Position numbers and translations under genes: made by a program. From Candidatus Thiodiazotropha sp. (ex Monitilora ramsayi) (lineage in GTDB: Bacteria; Pseudomonadota; Gammaproteobacteria; Chromatiales; Chromatiaceae), in NCBI GenBank assembly GCA_025655575.1, contig JAHXIP010000008.1, forward strand, positions 1 to 64,000: a DNA stretch of 64,000 bases. The letters are read 5' to 3'. The notes beneath the pieces are model-generated. The model searched no databases and had not been told where the DNA came from. It saw only the letters and a list, made by a program, of their open reading frames with translations. The stretch's first letter is position 1; each line of letters starts with the position of its first letter. Positions 57,686 to 64,000 of this stretch are shown here, piece by piece.

Positions 57686-57759
57686 TGGAGGCTGAGCCCG
57701 GAATCGAACCGAGGTCCACGGCTTTGCAGGCCGCTGCATAACCACTCTGCCACTCAGCC
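57686..57759 (-). tRNA. tRNA-Cys (anticodon GCA)
   Basis: A 74-base tRNA on the minus strand: acceptor GGCTGAG/CTCAGCC, anticodon loop CCTGCAAAG with GCA, T arm GGTTCGATTCC, encoded CCA. It lies 35 bases from tRNA-Leu and is probably co-transcribed. Confidence 0.97.
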
Positions 57760-57808
57760 AATGGTTGTGAATTCTATCACCTAATGGTGAATAATCGAAT
57801 GACATATA

Positions 57809-57835
57809 TAAAAAAGCCTCGGCGCCACCCGAGGC
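57809..57835 (-). terminator. Terminator between tRNA-Gly and tRNA-Cys
   Basis: GCCTCGG and CCGAGGC pair around a six-base loop (57816-57835); on the minus strand seven T and A-rich sequence follow. It separates the tRNA-Gly transcript from the Cys-Leu pair, which must have its own promoter. Confidence 0.8.
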
Positions 57836-57913
57836 ATGCACTATTCCATCTCATGTCAGAACCGGCTGCGATTGCCTATGATCTGCTTAGTCATGGTTGG
57901 TCTAGTTATAATT

Positions 57914-57989
<76 letters not shown>

Positions 57990-58059
57990 ACGACTTAGGA
58001 AGGGCGTATTTTAGCGGCACATCGCCTGCTGTCAACTACAAATCTGAACGGTAAAGCCT

Positions 58060-58503
58060 TCAATAACGACGTTCCTTGGTGTACGGCAAGGTAATCACAA
58101 TCACCCCATCTTCTACCATCCGATGCATTGCTTTCGCATCCGCATCAGGTGGGATAGGGATGCGCCGGCGCATGCTGGATGACGCAGAAGAAAACTGATA
58201 ACTGCCCCGGTCGCTCCGCTGTTCCACTTGACGGGACTCTTGATTTTGAACCATCAACGCATGACCACGCACACTCACCTGAACGGCGTCCGGTGTGAGG
58301 CCTCGTGTGTGTATTCTGAGGACATAGCCATTTTCGTCACGTGTCCTCTCGAATCGCATGCCTCTCTGTACACTAAATGAGTTTGAAGTCGGTGCTGGCC
58401 CGTAAGACCTATGCGGACTGTAACCACCAGGTGGTTGCGCCTGGAGTACCGTGCTGAGCGACAACAGCATCACTGCACTACTAACGATGGCCGTGACTTT
58501 CAT
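58060..58503 (-). CDS. Exported small-heat-shock-like protein (alpha-crystallin domain)
   Basis: A 147-residue protein with a Sec signal peptide (AIVSSAVMLLSLSTVLQA, cleavage after AQA or nearby). The mature part contains a partial alpha-crystallin/Hsp20 pattern: RIHTRGLTPDAVQVSVRGHA, then SSSMRRRIPIPPDADAKAM and VEDGVIVITLPYTKERR, the usual beta-strand ending. Small heat-shock proteins are normally cytosolic, so an exported version points to envelope chaperoning. Homology strength is modest; 'hypothetical exported protein' is the fallback. Confidence 0.75.
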   Translation of the reverse strand: MKVTAIVSSAVMLLSLSTVLQAQPPGGYSPHRSYGPAPTSNSFSVQRGMRFERTRDENGYVLRIHTRGLTPDAVQVSVRGHALMVQNQESRQVEQRSDRGSYQFSSASSSMRRRIPIPPDADAKAMHRMVEDGVIVITLPYTKERRY

Positions 58504-58584
58504 CCTGAACCTCCTCTATTCATTTTTACTCGCTTTCTAGTTTAGCTCAGTCAGGACGGGGAATGATGTCTGATAGTCTTGCCG

Positions 58585-59172
58585 TTATTCGTCATGCTCT
58601 AGCTGAGTGTTGAGACTCCGCTCACCCAGCAAACTGGGCCAGGCTGCCTTCAGATAGAGAATCATCGACCAGAGCGTCAAAATAGCCGCCACGTAAAGCA
58701 GTACAAAACCCACTGTAAAAATTGGTATGCCGGCAATGGGTTCATCGTAGATCAGCAGTAGAATGGCGACCATCTGTACTGCGGTCTTGAACTTACCGAT
58801 GATGGAAACCGCCACTTCAGCCCGAGCGCCCAACTCAGCCATCCACTCCCGCAGGGCTGATATAGTGATCTCCCGACCGATAATCACGGCCGCAGGAATA
58901 GCCAGTGCCGGTGTTGGGTCTGATTGCACCAGCAATAACAATGCAACCGCCACCATTAACTTGTCAGCCACAGGATCCAGAAAAGCGCCGAAAGGTGAGA
59001 CCTGCCCCCAACGACGCGCAAGATAGCCGTCGAACCAATCGGTGACAGCGGCAATGGAGAAGACCAGGGCGCAACTGAAACGGGCCCACTCCACCGGCAG
59101 GTAGAACAGGAGGACGAATACGGGAATCAAAACAATCCTGAGCAGCGTCAATATGTTGGGAATATTCCACAT
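58585..59172 (-). CDS. pgsA: CDP-diacylglycerol-glycerol-3-phosphate 3-phosphatidyltransferase
   Basis: A 195-residue membrane enzyme that makes phosphatidylglycerol phosphate, precursor of phosphatidylglycerol and cardiolipin. The CDP-alcohol phosphotransferase motif DG-x2-AR-x8-G-x3-D-x3-D is complete (from DGYLARRWGQ to GAFLDPVADK). MWNIPNILTLLRIVLIP aligns with the E. coli N terminus, so I use ATG 59172, not the TTG at 59187 that overlaps the uvrC stop. Last gene of a minus-strand run beginning at uvrY. Confidence 0.95.
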   Translation of the reverse strand: MWNIPNILTLLRIVLIPVFVLLFYLPVEWARFSCALVFSIAAVTDWFDGYLARRWGQVSPFGAFLDPVADKLMVAVALLLLVQSDPTPALAIPAAVIIGREITISALREWMAELGARAEVAVSIIGKFKTAVQMVAILLLIYDEPIAGIPIFTVGFVLLYVAAILTLWSMILYLKAAWPSLLGERSLNTQLEHDE

Positions 59173-59183
59173 AATCGTGTCAT

Positions 59184-61004
59184 TCAATCCTTATCGTGAA
59201 AGGCGTGATAGATCTGCTCTGCCAGCACATGGTTGATCCCTTCAACACTGGCAAGATCCTCAACGCCGGCTCGGGTCAACTCCTGCAAACCGCCAAACTG
59301 CTTCAACAACCGCTGTCGACGCTTGGGGCCAATACCAGGGATCTCTTCCAGAACAGACCGTTTGCGACTTTTTGAGCGCCGCTGCCGATGGGCAGTGATG
59401 GCGAACCGGTGGGCCTCGTCTCGAATCTGCTGTATCAGGTGCAACGCAGGTAAATCAGGTGGGAGTATAATCGGTGACTTTGCCCCCAACAAGAAGAGCT
59501 GCTCCATACCGGCCTTGCGATCGGCACCTTTGGCTACCCCGACCAGGGTAAGACCGGAAATACCCAGCTCTTGAAGAATGCCATCCACTGCCGACAGCTG
59601 CCCCTTGCCACCATCGATCAGCAACAGATCAGGTAGCGCCACCTCTCCTCGCTTGATACGGCGGTAACGACGCTCCAAAGCCTGGCGCATGGCAGCATAA
59701 TCGTCACCTGCGGTAATCCCCTCGATATTGAAACGCCGATAATCGGATTTCAACGGCCCCTGCTCGTTGAAAACGACACATGACGCTACGGTCGATTCAC
59801 CCCGTGTGTGGCTGATATCGAAACACTCCATCCGCTCAGGTAGCGCTTGTAAATCAAGGGCCTGCTGGAGCGCCTGTACCCTGCCCTCCATGTCCATACG
59901 TGCATTGAGCCTCGCCCGAAGCGCAATGTCTGCATTGCCCTTGGCCATTTTCAACCATCTCGCCCGCTCCCCCCTTACCCGGCAACTGACACGCACCCGA
60001 CGCTCGGCTTGCCGACTCAGGACCTCCTCTATCAACCCTACGTCTTCGAGGCTTCTGCTGAGGATAATCTCTGAGGGCACCGGCTTTTCCAGATAGTATT
60101 GTGAGACAAAAGCTGACAGCACGGCCTCATCCGAGGCATTGGGTGGAACCAATGGGTAAAAAGCCTTGTTACCAAGATTGCGCCCTGAACGGATAAAGAA
60201 AACCTGCAGGCAGGCACTACCGCCCTTTTTGGCCAATGCGACAATATCCAAATCCCCGCGTTCACCGCTTACATATTGCCGTTCTTGAACACGTCTAAGG
60301 GTCTGTATCTGGTCTCTGTAGATCGCTGCCTGTTCAAAAGCCAAGGCTTCAGAAGCCTTCTCCATACACGCCACCAGGTCGTCCACTACTGCACTGGTTT
60401 TGCCCTCGAGAAACATCACTGCATGGCGTACATCAGCAGCGTAGTCTAACGGCTCGACCAAACCCACACACGGGCCTGTGCATCGCTTAATCTGATACTG
60501 CAGGCAGGCACGTGAACGATTGTGATAAAAACCTTCCTCGCACTGACGCACTGGAAAGAGTTTTTGTAACAATTGCAAGGTATCGCGGGTCGATCCGGCG
60601 CTGGGGTAGGGTCCAAAATAGCGTCCTTTGCCGAGCCGGCTGCCACGCCGGAATGAGAGCGCTGGATAATCAAGGTCAGAGGAGAGATAGATATAGGGAT
60701 AGCTTTTATCGTCTCTCAGCAGCACATTATATTTCGGCTTGAGGGACTTGATCAGATGGTTTTCCAGAATCAGGGCTTCTGCTTCCGTGTGAGTAACGGC
60801 AATCTCGATCCGCTGAATTTGCGAAACCATCAACTGTATCCGCCGGTTCAGGCTCCGGGTGAAATAGCTGCTGACCCGTTTTTTGAGGTTTTTTGCCTTA
60901 CCTACATAGAGCACCTGTTCCTCCGCGTCGATCATGCGGTAGACACCGGGTCGTGAAGTCAGTGATGCAATAAAGGATTTGTGATCAAAACCGGATAGAG
61001 GCAT
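59184..61004 (-). CDS. uvrC: Excinuclease ABC subunit C
   Basis: A 606-residue nucleotide-excision-repair nuclease. The N-terminal GIY-YIG domain (GVYRMIDAEEQVLYVGKAKNLKKR), the UVR motif (VACMEKASEALAFEQAAIYRDQI), the RNase-H-like C-terminal nuclease (MECFDISHTRGESTVASCVVF, LLIDGGKGQLSA) and helix-hairpin-helix pair (IPGIGPKRRQRLLKQFG) are all in order. It is part of the conserved uvrY-uvrC-pgsA neighbourhood. Confidence 0.97.
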   Translation of the reverse strand: MPLSGFDHKSFIASLTSRPGVYRMIDAEEQVLYVGKAKNLKKRVSSYFTRSLNRRIQLMVSQIQRIEIAVTHTEAEALILENHLIKSLKPKYNVLLRDDKSYPYIYLSSDLDYPALSFRRGSRLGKGRYFGPYPSAGSTRDTLQLLQKLFPVRQCEEGFYHNRSRACLQYQIKRCTGPCVGLVEPLDYAADVRHAVMFLEGKTSAVVDDLVACMEKASEALAFEQAAIYRDQIQTLRRVQERQYVSGERGDLDIVALAKKGGSACLQVFFIRSGRNLGNKAFYPLVPPNASDEAVLSAFVSQYYLEKPVPSEIILSRSLEDVGLIEEVLSRQAERRVRVSCRVRGERARWLKMAKGNADIALRARLNARMDMEGRVQALQQALDLQALPERMECFDISHTRGESTVASCVVFNEQGPLKSDYRRFNIEGITAGDDYAAMRQALERRYRRIKRGEVALPDLLLIDGGKGQLSAVDGILQELGISGLTLVGVAKGADRKAGMEQLFLLGAKSPIILPPDLPALHLIQQIRDEAHRFAITAHRQRRSKSRKRSVLEEIPGIGPKRRQRLLKQFGGLQELTRAGVEDLASVEGINHVLAEQIYHAFHDKD

Positions 61005-61080
61005 GCACCGATTATACGATATCTACGCGAACCACATCTCTTAAAATCCTGTAATAGCAGTCATGCGCTACATGTAGATA

Positions 61081-61722
61081 TCAGCGGCTGGTTTTCTCAC
61101 CGAGCAAGGCGTTGACTCGCAGGAAGACGGCATCAAACATCTCTGCCGTCAGGCGGCGCGTTTGTGTGTTGTAACGACTGCAGTGATAAGAGTCGATCAG
61201 ACGCAGCTTTTCATTGATCCGATGTTCTCCACCATGGGAAAACGGAAAAGCTTTCTGCTTCAATCCCTGTGCCTTGATCACCGCCCGATGGGCAATCGAG
61301 CCTAACGCCACCACAATGCTATCAGCTGGCATACCCGCAAGCTCCTGAAGCAGGAAGTCATTGCAGGTATTGATCTCTGCACCCACCGGTTTGTTTTGTG
61401 GTGGCAAGCACTTAACGGCATTGGTAATGCGACAGTTTTTAAGTATCAGTCCATCATCTGCTGCCCAGGCCTCTGGCTGATTGGAAAAACCCCTGTCATA
61501 AAGTGTCTGGTAAAGTAAGATCCCAGCGTGGTCCCCGGTGAACGGCCGCCCTGTCGCGTTGGCCCCATGCATACCTGGCGCCAGACCTACAATCAAAAGA
61601 TGAGCATGAGGATCACCGAAAGGTGCGACTGGTGCCGCATGATAGTCAGGATGATCAATTTTAACCTGCCTGAGAAATCCCGCCAGTCGTTGGCAACGGC
61701 GGCAGTTCGGATCAAATGTCAT
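61081..61722 (-). CDS. Uracil-DNA glycosylase family 5 (UDGb-like)
   Basis: A 213-residue iron-sulfur uracil-DNA glycosylase. Cys7/Cys10 (CRRC) with the later Cys in KCLPP and TCNDF give the four ligands of a [4Fe-4S] cluster. GLAPGMHGANATGRPFTGDHAG (two overlapping parts) is the family 5 active-site signature, and the C-terminal DSYHCSRYNTQTRRL matches its second motif. It removes uracil, hypoxanthine or related bases. It lies between uvrY and uvrC on the same strand, 76 bases before uvrC. Confidence 0.9.
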   Translation of the reverse strand: MTFDPNCRRCQRLAGFLRQVKIDHPDYHAAPVAPFGDPHAHLLIVGLAPGMHGANATGRPFTGDHAGILLYQTLYDRGFSNQPEAWAADDGLILKNCRITNAVKCLPPQNKPVGAEINTCNDFLLQELAGMPADSIVVALGSIAHRAVIKAQGLKQKAFPFSHGGEHRINEKLRLIDSYHCSRYNTQTRRLTAEMFDAVFLRVNALLGEKTSR

Positions 61723-61800
61723 CTGTTTTACTGAATCTTCTAATATGAGTCTGAGAAAGGGGGGTATCTTAGAGGTTTCTTAGAGAGACTGCATGCAGTC

Positions 61801-62448
61801 TTAATTTGAGGGATTATCCTTGAGAATACCATGGCGGTAAGCAAGCCGGGTCAACTCCACATCATTTTTGATACCCAGTTTATCGTAGATGCGCTGCCGA
61901 TAAGTACTCACTGTTTTCGGGCTGAGTGAGAGAATATCGGAAATCTCCTGATTCTTCTGCCCTTCGAGAATCTGTAGCAAAACCTGAGTCTCCCGGGACG
62001 AGAGCTGTTTAAAGGGGTTGTCTACATATCCCTGCCACTCTAACAGGGTGTGTTTTCTGGCGACCTCAGAAGCAATGTAGTGGTGCCCTTCATAGACAGC
62101 ATGAATGGCTCGAAGCATTTCGTCTGCAGGACACCCTTTGGTAAGAAATCCCACTGCACCAACCTCGTGGAGTCGACTGGGAAAAGGGTCATCATCTAGT
62201 ACCGTCAGTGCGATAACCTTGACTTTCGGATCAATGCGCAGCACCCGGCGTGTCGCTTCAATACCGCCCATCCCAGGCATATTGACATCCATCAGTATGA
62301 CATCGACCGAAATTGCTTTGATCAGATCAAGTGCCTCCTCGCCTGTTGACGCCTCCGCAGCAACCTCAATATCGGGTGCATTATCCAAAATTCCTTTAAC
62401 TCCGGTCCTGATCAATTCGTGATCATCAACCAGCAGAACACTTATCAT
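61801..62448 (-). CDS. uvrY: UvrY/GacA-type LuxR-family response regulator
   Basis: A 215-residue NarL-type regulator: receiver with VDDHELIRTG, phospho-Asp in DVILMDVNMPGMGG (Asp54), and Lys in FLTKGCPA; then the LuxR helix-turn-helix (LSSRETQVLLQILEGQ, LSLSPKTVSTYRQRIYDKLGI). The receiver-to-HTH layout and neighbour uvrC identify UvrY/GacA, which with BarA/GacS drives small RNAs that antagonise CsrA. The sensor is not in the window. Confidence 0.92.
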   Translation of the reverse strand: MISVLLVDDHELIRTGVKGILDNAPDIEVAAEASTGEEALDLIKAISVDVILMDVNMPGMGGIEATRRVLRIDPKVKVIALTVLDDDPFPSRLHEVGAVGFLTKGCPADEMLRAIHAVYEGHHYIASEVARKHTLLEWQGYVDNPFKQLSSRETQVLLQILEGQKNQEISDILSLSPKTVSTYRQRIYDKLGIKNDVELTRLAYRHGILKDNPSN

Positions 62449-62611
62449 TGACTATTTCTCATCAGGTTCCATTCCTTCACCTGACGCCGGCAGAAACCTC
62501 CATACAGCGAGCTGTCGACGGCACTCAAATCTCAGAGTGGTAATTTACCTGAACTAGCCAGCCACCGCGAGGAACTTTCGCCGGATGTTCACACATTTCT
62601 CGAACATCTGA

Positions 62612-63112
62612 TTAAATTACTTCCTGAATATCGAAAGTACCTTTAACTTCTTGAGCCGATAGTGAAAATCTATGTCCCTGAGTATTACAGTAGTTCAGCC
62701 ATTTAGATAAGAAGAGGTTAATTTTCCAACGCTGTTCCAGGGTAGGATGACTGCCCCAACGCTGTAGCGGCAAGGCTGATTGCCGCATATCCATAACATC
62801 CACTTGCTGAAAGTCATGGTAGACCCTGAGGGAGGCATCGGGATCCGGATAGTGCCCGACCGCATGGGGAAAAAAATAGGTGAGATGAATGAGGCTGGTG
62901 TAGGGCGTTTGTTCGTAAACCTCCAAGTGTAGATCCACCCCCCGCCCAAGACTGGAGAGATGCTTACCCTCCATGAGAGACAAGTCTGGCGCCAAGCGCA
63001 AAAGATGCCGATAGTTTTCCTCACTTTGAGCCTGCACCATTCCCATCGTCGATGGGCTTAAACTGAGATATCGAAGACTCCAGGGATAATAGGGTTTTTT
63101 CATGCGAACCAT
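62612..63112 (-). CDS. DUF1249 family protein (YqiB-like)
   Basis: A 166-residue cytosolic protein of DUF1249. The family pattern is visible: YRHLLRLAPDLSLMEG (starting ENYRHLL), LHLEVYEQTPYTSLIHLTYF, PDPDASLRVYHDFQQVDVMD and the C-terminal QRWKINLFLSKWLNYCNTQGH. In E. coli the gene sits near cpdA; no such neighbour is here. Biochemical role unknown. Confidence 0.88.
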   Translation of the reverse strand: MVRMKKPYYPWSLRYLSLSPSTMGMVQAQSEENYRHLLRLAPDLSLMEGKHLSSLGRGVDLHLEVYEQTPYTSLIHLTYFFPHAVGHYPDPDASLRVYHDFQQVDVMDMRQSALPLQRWGSHPTLEQRWKINLFLSKWLNYCNTQGHRFSLSAQEVKGTFDIQEVI

Positions 63113-63163
63113 AAGCGGACTAAATCATGCTGTAGTCTGCAGGGTACTATCCCCCTAGTAACG

Positions 63164-63226
63164 AAAAAAGCCCTAAATAGAAAAACCCCGAATGATTAAC
63201 CAATCATCCAGGGTCTTGATTTAGGC
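63164..63226 (-). terminator. Nested terminator downstream of trxA
   Basis: On the minus strand an inner stem (ACCCTGGATGATT with AATCATTCGGGGT, 63185-63214) is enclosed by GCCTAAAT/ATTTAGGGC, and T-runs follow both the inner (TTTTTC) and outer (six T) stems. It follows the thioredoxin stop directly. Confidence 0.75.
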
Positions 63227-63239
63227 TAAAAACCGATGC

Positions 63240-63629
63240 TCAGGCGTCTTGTGTGCCTTGCTGTTCCGCCTCGATCTGCGCTCGTACCTCATCCATATCC
63301 AGTTCACCAGCCTTACCCAATAGTTCGCGAAAGGCAGACTCCGGCAAGGCGCCTGGTTGAGAAAAGATGATGATATTGTCTCGAAAGATCATCAAGGTGG
63401 GGATGGAGCGAACCTGGAAATGCATAGCCAACTCCTGCTCATCTTCCGTATTGACCTTGGCGAAAACGATATCCGGAAAATCCTCCGAGACACTTTCGTA
63501 GGTCGGTGCGAATGAGCGGCAAGGACCACACCAGGGCGCCCAGAAATCGACGATGACGAAATCACTTTCGGTGATGGTGGATTCAAAATTCTCTTTGGTC
63601 AATTCTACGACAGCCACGTTGAGCCCCAT
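63240..63629 (-). CDS. Thioredoxin family protein
   Basis: A 129-residue thioredoxin with the active-site WCGPC at residues 33-37 and the cis-Pro in SIPTLMIF. It has a C-terminal extension (GELDMDEVRAQIEAEQQG) of about 20 residues beyond the standard fold, acidic and helical, seen in some secondary thioredoxins. Cytosolic disulfide reductase. It lies between the DUF1249 gene and adk, separated from both by terminators, so it is monocistronic. Confidence 0.92.
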   Translation of the reverse strand: MGLNVAVVELTKENFESTITESDFVIVDFWAPWCGPCRSFAPTYESVSEDFPDIVFAKVNTEDEQELAMHFQVRSIPTLMIFRDNIIIFSQPGALPESAFRELLGKAGELDMDEVRAQIEAEQQGTQDA

Positions 63630-63736
63630 ACTTAAGTTGTAAAAAACGGTGGAATAGTATCAAAAACAGCCAGTAAATGCCTGCAGGATTCACATTCTCA
63701 GATTGTTGTAAAAATCCTATCAACCATGCATTAAGT

Positions 63737-63763
63737 AAAAAGGCTGCTTTTTGCAGCCTTTTT
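63737..63763. terminator. Bidirectional terminator between adk and trxA
   Basis: GGCTGC and GCAGCC pair around a five-T loop, with five A before and five T after. It ends the adk message on the minus strand. Confidence 0.8.
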
Positions 63764-63792
63764 ACGAAAAAACCCAGTAAACAGCAGCCGAC

Positions 63793-64000
63793 TTAACCCA
63801 GCCCTGCAAAGATTTCGTCACGAATGTCGTCCACACTCCCAACACCCACGATTCTCACATATTTACAGGCACCCGCCTCAGCTTCTTTAGTATAAAAACC
63901 AATAAGCGGCTCTGTCTGATCATGGTAAATCTTGAGCCTCGCCTTGACGGTTTCTTCCTGATCATCATCACGCTGAATCAGGTCCTCTCCTGTCTCGTCA
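63793..64000 (-). CDS. adk: Adenylate kinase, C-terminal fragment
   Basis: Only the last 69 codons are in the window. The frame reads [20 protein letters not shown], then [20 protein letters not shown] and ends [12 protein letters not shown]. This matches the C-terminal part of adenylate kinase (the RxDDxxETVxxRL motif after the LID domain), which interconverts AMP plus ATP with two ADP. The start lies beyond the window edge. Confidence 0.9.
   Translation of the reverse strand, partial: DETGEDLIQRDDDQEETVKARLKIYHDQTEPLIGFYTKEAEAGACKYVRIVGVGSVDDIRDEIFAGLG

Overview
The window reads as chromosomal, core-type DNA of a gammaproteobacterium. PurB, RecBCD, HrpA, RoxA, the uvrY-uvrC-pgsA order and the PrmB/YchJ-type proteins all look gammaproteobacterial. 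A 395-residue, dissimilatory-type ATP sulfurylase (sat), a beta-carbonic anhydrase, a proton-translocating transhydrogenase and an exosortase A (XrtA) locus together suggest a sulfur-oxidising, possibly autotrophic lineage (Chromatiales or sulfur-symbiont type). The species cannot be named from the sequence. I see no phage, insertion sequence, CRISPR array or rRNA operon.

Layout. 1-6.5 kb: a repeat-rich lipoprotein, purB, the ribosomal oxygenase roxA overlapping a GNAT fusion protein, an ADP-ribose pyrophosphatase, an AlkD-like glycosylase and a small membrane protein. 6.6-9.2 kb: carbonic anhydrase, a compact transcription unit for a 42-residue acidic peptide, and sat on the opposite strand; peptide gene and sat share a bidirectional terminator. 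9.2-17.8 kb: recC-recB-recD as one overlapping operon on the minus strand. 17.9-23.4 kb: an HDOD signalling protein, a divergent 73-residue protein, a DUF1631 protein with a PilZ gene, a lytic transglycosylase and YchJ. 23.7-30.7 kb: hrpA and the three-gene pnt operon.

31.1-51.3 kb is an envelope and secretion region. On the minus strand, prsK-prsR-xrtA-export lipoprotein-tyrosine autokinase form a reduced exosortase/exopolysaccharide locus. Divergently, gspG-H-I-J-K-L-M-N-D-E-F plus a Sel1-repeat lipoprotein form a nearly complete type II secretion operon, without gspC or the prepilin peptidase. Beyond it two more exopolysaccharide genes follow (a WecG/TagA glycosyltransferase and a polyprenyl-phosphate sugar transferase). 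The capsule machinery therefore brackets the secretion operon.

51.3-64 kb: hemN, prmB and a small partner gene, an autoregulated iscR without isc genes, a COG3146 acyltransferase-like gene, a cation/proton antiporter, three tRNA genes (Gly, Cys, Leu), an exported small-heat-shock-like protein, the operon uvrY-UDG-uvrC-pgsA, a DUF1249 gene, a thioredoxin and the 3' end of adk cut by the window edge.

The observations most worth a second look are the peptide transcription unit at 7451-7732 with its operator and promoter, the Sel1 lipoprotein placed as a possible T2SS pilotin, the reduced XrtA locus with its regulators, and the IscR operator that lies exactly between the -35 and -10 elements of its own promoter.
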